Shown one piece after another: positions 6,121 to 12,364 of a stretch of 12,364 nucleotides of DNA. Below the pieces are notes generated by a model that searched no databases, was not told the origin of the DNA, and worked only from the letters and a program-made list of their open reading frames with translations. How positions within the stretch are numbered: the stretch's first letter is position 1; each line of letters starts with the position of its first letter. Both the position numbers and the translations under genes were made by a program. The DNA is taken from contig DZCQ01000031.1 of assembly GCA_022730285.1 (NCBI GenBank), positions 1 to 12,364 on the forward strand, given 5' to 3'. The stretch comes from Flavobacterium psychrophilum. Its GTDB lineage: Bacteria; Bacteroidota; Bacteroidia; Flavobacteriales; Flavobacteriaceae.

Positions 6121-6904
6121 AGCATTTATAATTTTAACAATTTTAGCAGGAACGTGGTTTGCACTTTCTCAAATTGACTTTGTAAAATTATTAAAAATAA
6201 AAACCAATCAAAGTACTTTCGAAAAAAAAATTGGAAACTTAGTTTGGGAAGATATTAAGCAAAAACAGGATGTTGTAAAAGATGATTCTATTGCAAAATA
6301 CATACAAAAACTATTAACTCCAATTTGTAAAAAAAATAATATTGAACAAGATAGCCTAAAAGTTTTTATCGTTCAAAACCCAGAAATAAATGCATTTGCT
6401 CTACCAGACAACTATCTTGTTGTAAACTCTGGGTTAATAGAAGCTTCTAAAAATCCAGAAGCATTACTTGGCGTTTTAGGGCATGAAATTGCGCATATAG
6501 AACACAAACATGTGATGAAAAAATTGTCTAAAGAAATAGGACTTTCGGTTTTACTATCCATAGGAACTGGAACCAAAGGAAGGGAACTAACTAACGAAGT
6601 GTTTAAAAATCTTTCCTCCACTGCTTATGACAGAAATTTAGAAGAAGAAGCAGACATTACAAGTGTAGATTATCTTATTAATGCCAATATAAATCCTGTT
6701 CCATTTGCCGATTTTTTATACGAATTATCCCTTAATGAATCTGATGGGCTTAACTTAACTTGGCTAGAAACACATCCAGATTCCGAAGAACGCTCTAAAT
6801 ATATTTTAGATTATATTAAGGACAAAAAGATAAAAAAAGATAAAATTAGTAATAGTAAAGAATGGGAAAATCTCAAAAATAAAGTTCGTGCTTATAACGA
6901 ATAG
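6104..6904 (+). CDS. M48 family zinc metallopeptidase, membrane-anchored or exported
   Basis: This 266-residue protein has an N-terminal hydrophobic segment (about 5-22) acting as a membrane anchor or signal peptide. An M48 peptidase domain follows from about residue 60. The zinc motif HEIAH is at 127-131, in LLGVLGHEIAHIEHKH. The third ligand is probably Glu180 of the downstream EEEAD (180-184), with Asp184 completing the ExxxD motif. THPDSEER (223-230) is another conserved block of the Loi/BepA-like M48 group. INAFALPDNYLVVNSGL (95-111) is the typical edge strand region. Such proteases act in the periplasm on misfolded or misassembled envelope proteins. There is no TPR domain and no lipobox cysteine. 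The start overlaps the previous gene by 17 bp, so the protease is almost certainly expressed with the three membrane proteins upstream. Confidence 0.92.
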   Translation: MKILFKAFIILTILAGTWFALSQIDFVKLLKIKTNQSTFEKKIGNLVWEDIKQKQDVVKDDSIAKYIQKLLTPICKKNNIEQDSLKVFIVQNPEINAFALPDNYLVVNSGLIEASKNPEALLGVLGHEIAHIEHKHVMKKLSKEIGLSVLLSIGTGTKGRELTNEVFKNLSSTAYDRNLEEEADITSVDYLINANINPVPFADFLYELSLNESDGLNLTWLETHPDSEERSKYILDYIKDKKIKKDKISNSKEWENLKNKVRAYNE

Positions 6905-6962
6905 GAATTTTAAAAAAACCACATAATTGATTTGCTGATACTCTTTGTTAAGAAAGAAAATA

Positions 6963-7055
6963 ATGATTTGTTACAAATACCTATTGTTTCTACTTAGTTT
7001 ATTTACCTCATCTATATTACTTTTCAAATTAGGCATAATGGTATTATTTAGTTAA
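6963..7055 (+). CDS. Possible 30-residue hydrophobic micropeptide
   Basis: The ATG at 6963 opens a 30-codon frame ending at TAA 7053-7055. The product starts MICYKYLLFLLSLF and is almost entirely hydrophobic, enough for a single membrane helix (about 6-20). A purine-rich stretch (AAGAAAGAAAATA) precedes the start, and the frame is followed 6 bp later by an AT-rich hairpin (7062-7081). Short T-rich frames arise easily by chance in this base composition and I know no homologue, so this is only a candidate. Confidence 0.2.
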   Translation: MICYKYLLFLLSLFTSSILLFKLGIMVLFS

Positions 7056-7061
7056 TTATTT

Positions 7062-7081
7062 GTTAAAAAAGTATTTTTAAC
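7062..7081 (+). terminator. AT-rich hairpin in the M48-xth gap
   Basis: The arms GTTAAAAA (7062-7069) and TTTTTAAC (7074-7081) are perfectly complementary around a 4-base loop. The hairpin lies 157 bp after the M48 stop and just before the region of the xth promoter. It is weak thermodynamically because almost all pairs are A-T, so it is only a possible terminator. Confidence 0.25.
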
Positions 7082-7135
7082 CCTGTTCCTAAATGCTTAT
7101 GATAATTTTGTTTTTTTAATAAAAGAAAAAATACT

Positions 7136-7143
7136 TACTTTTG
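7136..7143 (+). promoter_or_regulatory. -7 element TACTTTTG for xth
   Basis: An exact TAnnTTTG match lies 14 bases upstream of the xth ATG, implying a leader of only a few bases. The nearest upstream TTTG (7107-7110) is 25 bases away, longer than the usual spacing, so the -33 part is unclear. The 253-bp gap from the previous gene agrees with a new transcription unit here. Confidence 0.4.
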
Positions 7144-7157
7144 ATAAAAAGTTAAAA

Positions 7158-7922
7158 ATGAAAATAATTTCGTACAATGTAAATGGAATTAGAGCGGCAA
7201 TAACCAAGGGTTTTTTAGACTGGTTGCAAAGTGCTAATCCAGACGTAATTTGTCTTCAAGAAATTAAAGCAACAACAGATCAAATTCCGACTGATTTAAT
7301 AAAAGAAGCTGGATATCCATATCAATACTACTTTTCTGCACAAAAAAAAGGATATAGTGGCGTCGCAATTTTATCTAAAACAGAACCGAAAAATGTAGTA
7401 TATGGCACAGGAATAGACTACATGGATGCAGAAGGACGAAATATTAGAGCGGATTTTGAAGGAGTTTCTGTCATGAGTTTGTATCTTCCGTCAGGCACTA
7501 ATATAGATAGGTTAGAGCATAAGTTTCAGTATATGCACGATTTTCAGGAATATATAAATACTTTAAAACTAGAAATTCCTAATCTAATTATTGGTGGAGA
7601 TTATAATATTTGCCATCAAGCCATTGACATACACGACCCTATTAGAAATGCGAAAGTATCTGGATTTTTACCCGAAGAAAGGGCGTGGTTAGATGGGTTT
7701 ATAAACTCTGGATTTGTAGATAGCTTCCGATTGTTTCATAAACAAGCACATCAATACAGCTGGTGGAGTTATCGTGCAGGAGCTAGAGCAAATAACAAAG
7801 GTTGGCGAATAGATTATAATTTAGTAAGTGAACCTCTTAAAGAAAAATTAACAAGAGCAATTATCCTACCAGAAGCAAAGCATTCTGACCATTGCCCAGT
7901 TGTTGTAGAAATAGAAATTTAA
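7158..7922 (+). CDS. xth: Exodeoxyribonuclease III (AP endonuclease)
   Basis: This 254-residue enzyme of the exonuclease-endonuclease-phosphatase fold has the usual length. Catalytic and metal-binding positions are all visible: Asn7 in YNVNGIRA, Glu35 in CLQEIK, Tyr109 in LYLPSG, Asp148/Asn150 in GGDYNI, Asp219 in WRIDY, and Asp244-His245 in HSDHCPV. The SWWSYRAGAR block (201-210) is typical of the abasic-site recognition loop. It cleaves DNA 5' to abasic sites and removes nucleotides from 3' ends in base-excision repair in the cytosol. The next gene, an OmpA lipoprotein, starts 21 bp after its stop and is likely co-transcribed, although no functional link is evident. Confidence 0.96.
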   Translation: MKIISYNVNGIRAAITKGFLDWLQSANPDVICLQEIKATTDQIPTDLIKEAGYPYQYYFSAQKKGYSGVAILSKTEPKNVVYGTGIDYMDAEGRNIRADFEGVSVMSLYLPSGTNIDRLEHKFQYMHDFQEYINTLKLEIPNLIIGGDYNICHQAIDIHDPIRNAKVSGFLPEERAWLDGFINSGFVDSFRLFHKQAHQYSWWSYRAGARANNKGWRIDYNLVSEPLKEKLTRAIILPEAKHSDHCPVVVEIEI

Positions 7923-7943
7923 AACAAATTAAACCCAAAAAAA

Positions 7944-8906
7944 ATGATACAAAAAATTGCCACCGGACTATTGCTGCTAGCTTTAACCACTTCTTGTGTT
8001 TCTAAAAAAATATTTACCGATTTAGAAACAAAATATGCAGACTTAAAAAAAGAAAAAAATGCCCTTTCCGATGAAAATGAAAGTTTAAAAACCTCAAAAA
8101 ATCAAGCTGAATTAGACAAGGAATCGTTAAATAGTGAGTTAAAAAAAATAAAAGCGGAGAGAGATAAGCTCGCTACCGATTACAATTCTGCAAGTACAAA
8201 CCTAAAAAATTTACAAAATTCTTATAATGCTCTGGAAAAAAATAGCAGTGAATCTTTAAAAGCAAATCTAGATAAGAATAGAGATTTGCTTACACAACTT
8301 GAAAACAAAGAAAAAGTAATTGCTGCAGAACAAGCAAGATTGGCTAAATTAAATTCCGATTTAAAAGACCGTTCTAATAGGGTTTCAGAACTAGAAGGAT
8401 TAATAGCTACAAAAGAAGCCTCGATGAAAAAGCTTAAAGAAACGCTATCTAAATCGTTAAAAGGATTTGAAGGAAAAGGACTTACTATTGAACAAAGAAA
8501 TGGTAAAGTATATGTTTCTATGGAAAATAAATTGCTATTTGATTCAGGAAGTTGGGCTGTGGGTGTAGAGGGTAAAAAAGCAATTGTTACATTAGGAAAA
8601 GTACTAGGCGATAATCCAGATATTTCAGTATTAATAGAAGGACATACGGATAACGATAAATTTACTGGGGCTTTAGGACAAATAGAAAACAACTGGGATT
8701 TATCTACTAAAAGAGCTACCGCAATTGTAAATATTCTTGGAGAAAATAACAAAATTGATAAACGAAAACTTACCGCAGCGGGTAGAGGAGAATATGCTCC
8801 ATTAGCAAGTAACAACACTCCAGAAGGCAAAGCGAAAAATCGACGTATTGAAATTATCTTAACTCCACAACTAGATGAAATTACTAAAATGCTAAACGAT
8901 ATTTAG
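7944..8906 (+). CDS. OmpA-family lipoprotein with long coiled coil
   Basis: This 320-residue envelope protein starts with a lipoprotein signal peptide (MIQKIATGLLLLALTTSC), with the acylated cysteine at residue 18. Residues about 25-175 are Lys/Glu/Leu/Asn-rich with heptad spacing, a long coiled coil. Residues about 188-307 form an OmpA C-terminal peptidoglycan-binding domain: LLFDSGS (197-203), GHTDN (233-237), LSTKRA (253-258) and NRRIEI (299-304). By comparison with OmpA, Asp236 and Arg257 should contact diaminopimelate in the cell wall. It probably tethers the outer membrane to peptidoglycan. A dyad hairpin follows 19 bp after the stop. Many flavobacteria carry such a protein as an abundant lipoprotein; I do not assign a symbol. 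Confidence 0.93.
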   Translation: MIQKIATGLLLLALTTSCVSKKIFTDLETKYADLKKEKNALSDENESLKTSKNQAELDKESLNSELKKIKAERDKLATDYNSASTNLKNLQNSYNALEKNSSESLKANLDKNRDLLTQLENKEKVIAAEQARLAKLNSDLKDRSNRVSELEGLIATKEASMKKLKETLSKSLKGFEGKGLTIEQRNGKVYVSMENKLLFDSGSWAVGVEGKKAIVTLGKVLGDNPDISVLIEGHTDNDKFTGALGQIENNWDLSTKRATAIVNILGENNKIDKRKLTAAGRGEYAPLASNNTPEGKAKNRRIEIILTPQLDEITKMLNDI

Positions 8907-8925
8907 CAATAAGTTTAGTTTTAAC

Positions 8926-8964
8926 AATTATGCATTACAATAGCAATTATCGTAATGCATAATT
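8926..8964 (+). terminator. Hairpin after the OmpA lipoprotein gene
   Basis: AATTATGCATTAC (8926-8938) and GTAATGCATAATT (8952-8964) form a perfect 13-bp stem with a 13-base loop, followed by TATTTT. It lies 19 bp past the stop and ends 19 bp before the next start, as expected for a rho-independent-like terminator or attenuator. No TAnnTTTG promoter is visible between it and the aldo/keto reductase gene, so some read-through is likely. Confidence 0.55.
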
Positions 8965-8983
8965 TATTTTAAAAAAATAAGAA

Positions 8984-10024
8984 ATGAAATATAATACACT
9001 TCCAAATTCTAACTTAAAGGTGAGTTCCGTTTGTTTAGGAACAATGACTTTTGGTAATCAAAACTCTGAATCTGAAGCACATTCGCAATTGGATTGTGCA
9101 ATTGAAAGAGGAATTAATTTTATAGACACTGCCGAAATGTATCCAATTGGTGGAGATGCAACCACGTTTGGACGTACTGAAAAGTTTATAGGTAGCTGGA
9201 TACAAAAGGGAGGTACATCTGAAAGAGAAAAACTTGTAATTGCCACAAAAATTGCTGGACCTAATAGAGGAATGACATATATTAGAGAACCTCTAGATTT
9301 TTCTAAAAAAAGCATTCTAGATGCAGTTGATTTAAGTTTAAAAAATTTACAAACGGACTATATAGATTTATACCAACTGCATTGGCCAGAACGTATCATG
9401 AATATGTTTGGAAAACGTGGACTTACACATTTAGATGAAAATTGGAAAGATTCGATATTTGAGTTACTATCAACTTTTGAGGAAATTATAAAATCTGGAA
9501 AAATAAAGCATATTGGTGTGTCTAATGAAAATGCATGGGGAGTTATGCGTTTTTTGTCAGAAAGTGAAAAGCATAATTTACCCAAAATTGTTTCGATTCA
9601 AAACCCATATTCGTTATTAAACAGACTTTTTGAGGTAGGTTTATCTGAGATAAGTTTAAGAGAAAATGTAGGTTTACTTGCTTACTCACCATTGGGTTTC
9701 GGAGTGCTTAGTGGCAAGTATTTAAACGATGTGCTTCCTGATTATCGAATGGTTAAATTTCCTAATTTCACGAGATATACTAATGAAAATTGTACGATTG
9801 CTACTAAAAAATATTTGGAACTAGCCTTGCAAAACAACCTAACAATTACGCAACTGGCCTTGGCATTTGCAAACCAACAGCCTTTTGTGTCTAGCACCAT
9901 TATTGGAGCGACAAGCTTATCGCAATTGCAAGAAAATATAGATGCTTTTCAGGTAAATTTATCTAAAGAAATTCTTATTGAAATTGACAAGATACAAGAG
10001 CAATATCCAAACCCAGCACCATAA
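8984..10024 (+). CDS. tas: NADP(H)-dependent aldo/keto reductase, Tas-like
   Basis: This 346-residue TIM-barrel oxidoreductase has the length of the E. coli Tas protein (about 346) and shares its blocks: LGTMTFGNQNSE (18-29), DTAEMYP (48-54) and LQTDYIDLYQLHWPER (122-137). The catalytic tetrad is Asp48, Tyr53, Lys89 (IATKI) and His133. The C-terminal NADP-phosphate region STIIGATSLSQLQENI (residues about 304-319) is present. It would reduce aldehydes or ketones with NADPH in the cytosol; the physiological substrate is unknown. It starts 77 bp after the ompA-like gene, separated by a hairpin, and is convergent with the YraN gene (29 bp between the stops). Confidence 0.9.
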   Translation: MKYNTLPNSNLKVSSVCLGTMTFGNQNSESEAHSQLDCAIERGINFIDTAEMYPIGGDATTFGRTEKFIGSWIQKGGTSEREKLVIATKIAGPNRGMTYIREPLDFSKKSILDAVDLSLKNLQTDYIDLYQLHWPERIMNMFGKRGLTHLDENWKDSIFELLSTFEEIIKSGKIKHIGVSNENAWGVMRFLSESEKHNLPKIVSIQNPYSLLNRLFEVGLSEISLRENVGLLAYSPLGFGVLSGKYLNDVLPDYRMVKFPNFTRYTNENCTIATKKYLELALQNNLTITQLALAFANQQPFVSSTIIGATSLSQLQENIDAFQVNLSKEILIEIDKIQEQYPNPAP

Positions 10025-10053
10025 TATTAAAAATAATTTTTAAAATCGCTGTA

Positions 10054-10413
10054 TTAGAAATGCAAAAAAGCATCTTCTATGTGTTCTATTTCTAATATAG
10101 CATTGTTTTTGAAGATGGCTATAATATCGAATCGGATGTTTAAATCTAAATCATTTTTTATAACATATTCGTTAGTAGCCATTACTAAAAGTTTTATTTT
10201 TTTGGGATTTACAAATTCTTGAGGCAAACCAAATTCTAGCGAACTTCTCGTTTTAACTTCAATAATGGCAAGAATCTCTCCTTTTTTAGCAATAATGTCT
10301 ATTTCTGCTTTTTGAAAAGTCCAGTTTTTTTCTAGTATTGTATAGTCTTTTTTTAGCAAATAATCGATGGCTTTTTCTTCTCCAATTTTTCCTAAATCGT
10401 TGTGTGATGCCAT
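10054..10413 (-). CDS. yraN: YraN / UPF0102 family nuclease-fold protein
   Basis: This 119-residue protein matches UPF0102 length and motifs: LGKIGEEKAIDYL (7-19), AEIDIIA (36-42) and AIIEVKTR (49-56). Asp39, Glu52 and Lys54 form the D-x(12)-ExK core of the Holliday-junction-resolvase-like nuclease fold, with Glu12 from the first helix. The family is widespread and cytosolic, and its molecular role remains unclear despite the nuclease-like site. The gene is last in a minus-strand group, 28 bp after the DUF4230 gene, which suggests co-transcription with fabH. Its 3' end is convergent with the aldo/keto reductase. Confidence 0.93.
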   Translation of the reverse strand: MASHNDLGKIGEEKAIDYLLKKDYTILEKNWTFQKAEIDIIAKKGEILAIIEVKTRSSLEFGLPQEFVNPKKIKLLVMATNEYVIKNDLDLNIRFDIIAIFKNNAILEIEHIEDAFLHF

Positions 10414-10441
10414 TTTATAAAGCTATTTTCAGACTTGTTTC

Positions 10442-11065
10442 TTACAATTTTTTCGCAAGTAAAAACTCTTCTTCCTTCGTGATAATTTTGCCTTGGTATT
10501 CTAACTTCCAGCCCATCGAGTTGCTAAGAATTAACATTTTAGATAATTCCGAAATCAATCTGTTTTCAGCATTCGATTTTAAACTAGATTTTTCTATTTT
10601 TTTAGACAAACTTAGCTTTGCTAACTTGTTAATTTTGTTGTAATCATCGCCAGTAAATGGATTTAATTTACTTTGATTTACATCATAAAATTGAATATCT
10701 GGATATATTTTGATTTCTTCTTTTGGAATATTTAACAGAGTAATGGTTTTAGTTTCAGAATTTATATCATACTTTATATCATGCAAATTATAGGCAACCG
10801 TTACTTCTGCATTTACTACAATTAATGCTTTTTTATCAAAAGATACAATCCCACCAAAGTACGAATTTTGATCTTTATAGGTTAATACTTCCGAAAAATG
10901 CCCTTCGGTAACCACTAGTTTTCCTACATTTACAATTTGTTGCTGAATTAAATTGGTGCTGTTTTCTAAACTTGTGCTATTCTCTTTTTTGAAAGTAAAA
11001 TATAGATATAGCAAAATTGCCAAAACACCTAGAAATAAAATTAGTTTTATTGTTTTACTGATCAC
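10442..11065 (-). CDS. DUF4230 family single-pass membrane protein
   Basis: This 207-residue protein has one N-terminal membrane helix (about 6-24) followed by a positively charged FKK, implying an anchored extracytoplasmic or cytoplasmic domain. The body resembles DUF4230: residues about 45-130 hold alternating beta strands (GKLVVTEGHFSEVLTY, KKALIVVNAEVTVAYNL), and a KLAKLSLSKKIEKSSL helix region follows at about 147-162. The function of DUF4230 is not established. It lies between fabH (19 bp upstream) and yraN (28 bp downstream) on the same strand, so all three are probably in one transcript. The family call comes from memory of such sequences and not from a search. Confidence 0.75.
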   Translation of the reverse strand: MISKTIKLILFLGVLAILLYLYFTFKKENSTSLENSTNLIQQQIVNVGKLVVTEGHFSEVLTYKDQNSYFGGIVSFDKKALIVVNAEVTVAYNLHDIKYDINSETKTITLLNIPKEEIKIYPDIQFYDVNQSKLNPFTGDDYNKINKLAKLSLSKKIEKSSLKSNAENRLISELSKMLILSNSMGWKLEYQGKIITKEEEFLLAKKL

Positions 11066-11084
11066 TTAGTGTTGTTTTTTAAAT

Positions 11085-12092
11085 TTACCATTTTATAATG
11101 ACACTTCCCCACGTAAATCCAGAACCAAAAGCCGCTAACACAACCGTATCTCCGGATTTTATCTTTCCTTTTTCCCAAGCTTCTGTTAAGGCAATTGGAA
11201 TGGAAGCTGCGGTTGTATTTCCGTAATTCATTATATTGTTATAAATTTGATCGTCTCGAAGTCGAAATTTTTGTTGTATAAACTGCGATATTCTTAAATT
11301 TGCCTGATGAGGAATTAGCATATTAATATCTTCTGGTGCTAAGTTATTTGCTTGCAATCCTTCTGTTATTACTTCTGCAAAGCGAATCACAGCATGCTTA
11401 AATACAAATGTTCCGTTCATATAAGGAAAATAGCTCACATCATCTGGATTGTTTTCTGCAAGAATATCGGTAACCCATCTATTTCCCATTCCTGGAGATT
11501 TGACTACTAATTCCTCTGCATATTCTCCTTCAGAATGTAAGTGTGTAGATAAGATTCCTTTGGTTAAATCTTCTTCTCTACTAAGAATTGCTGCACCTGC
11601 ACCATCTCCAAAAATAACCGAAACACCACGTCCTCTGGTTGTTTTATCAAGCCCAAGTGATTGTAATTCGGAACCGATAACTAAAATATTTTTATACATT
11701 CCTGTTTTAATATACTGATCTGCAACTGAAATAGCATACACAAATCCAGAGCATTGGTTCCGAACATCTAACGCTCCAACTGTTTTAATACCTAGCTCTT
11801 TTTGTACTAAAACGCCTGGTCCTGGAAAATAATATTCTGGCGAAAGTGTAGCAAAAACAATAAAATCGATAGAATCTTTGTCTATTCCTGCTCGTTCAAT
11901 GGCTATTTTTGCTGCTTTAACCCCCATCGATGTGGTGGTGTCTTCCCCTTTAATAATATGTCTTCGTTCCTTAATACCTGTTCGTTCCTGAATCCATTCG
12001 TCTGTGGTGTCAATAATTTTAGTTAAATCGTCATTGGTAACTATATTTTCTGGAACATAAAACCCAAGTCCCGTAATTTTAGAATGAAACAT
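11085..12092 (-). CDS. fabH: 3-oxoacyl-ACP synthase III (KAS III), FabH family
   Basis: This 335-residue thiolase-fold enzyme carries the KAS III catalytic triad: Cys114 in DVRNQCSGF, His262 in PHQANLRI, and Asn292 in YGNTTAASIP. DTTDEWIQERTGIKERR (28-44) and FGDGAGAA (161-168) are also diagnostic. It condenses acetyl-CoA or another acyl-CoA with malonyl-ACP to start fatty-acid synthesis; in Bacteroidota branched primers are often used, which the sequence cannot settle. It is slightly longer than E. coli FabH (317), with extra residues around 204-226. It is not beside plsX or rpmF, the frequent setting of primary fabH, so it may be a second paralogue. A good promoter lies upstream at 12139-12168, and DUF4230 and yraN follow. 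Confidence 0.93.
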   Translation of the reverse strand: MFHSKITGLGFYVPENIVTNDDLTKIIDTTDEWIQERTGIKERRHIIKGEDTTTSMGVKAAKIAIERAGIDKDSIDFIVFATLSPEYYFPGPGVLVQKELGIKTVGALDVRNQCSGFVYAISVADQYIKTGMYKNILVIGSELQSLGLDKTTRGRGVSVIFGDGAGAAILSREEDLTKGILSTHLHSEGEYAEELVVKSPGMGNRWVTDILAENNPDDVSYFPYMNGTFVFKHAVIRFAEVITEGLQANNLAPEDINMLIPHQANLRISQFIQQKFRLRDDQIYNNIMNYGNTTAASIPIALTEAWEKGKIKSGDTVVLAAFGSGFTWGSVIIKW

Positions 12093-12138
12093 ATTGATGT
12101 ATAATTTTGATATTTTTTTTGAAATCTTATTTTTATAT

Positions 12139-12168
12139 CAAATTTATAATTTTATGCTTTAAAACAAA
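12139..12168 (-). promoter_or_regulatory. Bacteroidota-type promoter of the fabH operon
   Basis: On the minus strand TTTG (12168-12165) is followed after 18 bases by TAAATTTG (12146-12139), matching the TTTG-N(about 19)-TAnnTTTG consensus. The leader to the ATG at 12092 would be about 40 bases. It is one of the two best promoter matches in the window, with both boxes at near-consensus spacing. Confidence 0.6.
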
Positions 12169-12223
12169 ATTTTTTTATACAAAATTTAAAAATCTTGATG
12201 TTATTTTTGTTTCTAAATAATTT

Positions 12224-12263
12224 TCACAAAAAAAACCTCTTGAAAAAGAAGTTTTTTTTGTGA
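12224..12263 (-). terminator. Strong hairpin terminator upstream of fabH
   Basis: TCACAAAAAAAACCTCTT (12224-12241) pairs with 12246-12263 across an 18-bp stem and a 4-base loop. The single imperfect position is C-A if read on the plus strand but a G-U wobble on the minus strand, favouring minus-strand RNA. The 8-T run in the 3' arm acts as the U tract. It lies 46 bp past a possible minus-strand stop at 12309, so it would end the gene entering from the right edge. Confidence 0.6.
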
Positions 12264-12308
12264 TTTAGTATGTACAAATTCACACTTATTTTTTTATATA
12301 GCTAAATT

Positions 12309-12364
12309 TTATTTAAGTCTAGTTATTCCAATATTAATATAATTTGCATCTAAATTAATATTAT
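12309..12364 (-). CDS. Possible C-terminal end of a gene entering from the right edge
   Basis: The minus strand is open from the window edge for 17 codons to TAA at 12311-12309, ending DANYINIGITRLK. The alternating polar/hydrophobic pattern could be a beta strand, for instance the last strand of an outer-membrane barrel. A strong minus-strand-biased hairpin follows 46 bp later. The fragment is too short to identify, and the frame could be open by chance. The support is mainly the terminator position. Confidence 0.35.
   Translation of the reverse strand, partial: NINLDANYINIGITRLK

Noticed and set aside
8222..8830. A 202-codon frame on the minus strand
   Set aside because: It is entirely antisense to the OmpA lipoprotein, is Ser/Phe/Leu-rich as expected from reversed Lys/Glu coiled-coil codons, and has no motif or start signal of its own.
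10027..10043. AT-only palindrome TTAAAAAT-A-ATTTTTAA between the convergent aldo/keto reductase and yraN genes
   Set aside because: It is made only of A-T pairs with a one-base centre, so is a poor hairpin. It may act as a weak bidirectional terminator but is not better than chance in this composition.
10338..10643. A 101-codon plus-strand frame spanning the yraN-DUF4230 junction
   Set aside because: It is antisense to two well-supported genes and shows no recognisable protein features.

Overview
The window looks like the chromosome of a marine-type member of the Flavobacteriaceae (Bacteroidota). The DNA is strongly AT-rich and the proteins are rich in Lys, Asn and Ile. Starts lack Shine-Dalgarno boxes, and several genes are preceded by the Bacteroidota -7 motif TAnnTTTG. 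The gene set (acyl-CoA-type desaturase beside a class I aminotransferase and rsmG, a DUF4230 protein, an OmpA lipoprotein) also fits. I cannot name the genus.

Layout, left to right. (1) 1-1137, minus: the N-terminal 379 codons of a type IIG-like restriction-modification enzyme, cut by the window edge. A 35-bp perfect palindrome lies in frame inside it, exactly at the edge. (2) 1138-1681: a 544-bp gene-free stretch holding that gene's promoter, two degenerate copies of a short repeat and a hairpin. (3) 1682-3983, minus: a fatty-acid desaturase followed 16 bp later by a PLP aminotransferase, probably one operon. (4) 4096-4716, plus: rsmG, divergent from the desaturase; its last codons overlap another copy of the repeat. 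(5) 4919-6904, plus: a tight cluster of four membrane-associated genes (TM2 protein, DUF2752 protein, a multi-span protein, and an M48 zinc metallopeptidase) with a 3-bp gap and then 4-bp and 17-bp overlaps. (6) 7158-10024, plus: exonuclease III (xth), a coiled-coil OmpA lipoprotein, a hairpin, and a Tas-like aldo/keto reductase. (7) 10054-12092, minus: a second-type fabH, a DUF4230 protein and a YraN/UPF0102 protein, spaced like an operon behind a good promoter. (8) 12309-12364, minus: the possible last 17 codons of another gene, with a strong hairpin between it and fabH.

Most of the window is ordinary housekeeping and envelope biology: ribosome maturation, DNA repair, fatty-acid initiation and desaturation, envelope anchoring and redox metabolism. 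Three things merit follow-up. The first is the palindrome inserted in frame into the restriction-modification gene, which resembles the behaviour of protein-coding palindromic elements in Rickettsia. The second is the intergenic repeat shared between 1331-1465 and 4703-4789, one copy of which supplies the rsmG stop codon. The third is the translationally coupled TM2/DUF2752/multi-span/M48 cluster, which has the form of an uncharacterised membrane system. No tRNA, rRNA, CRISPR array, transposase or integrase was seen.
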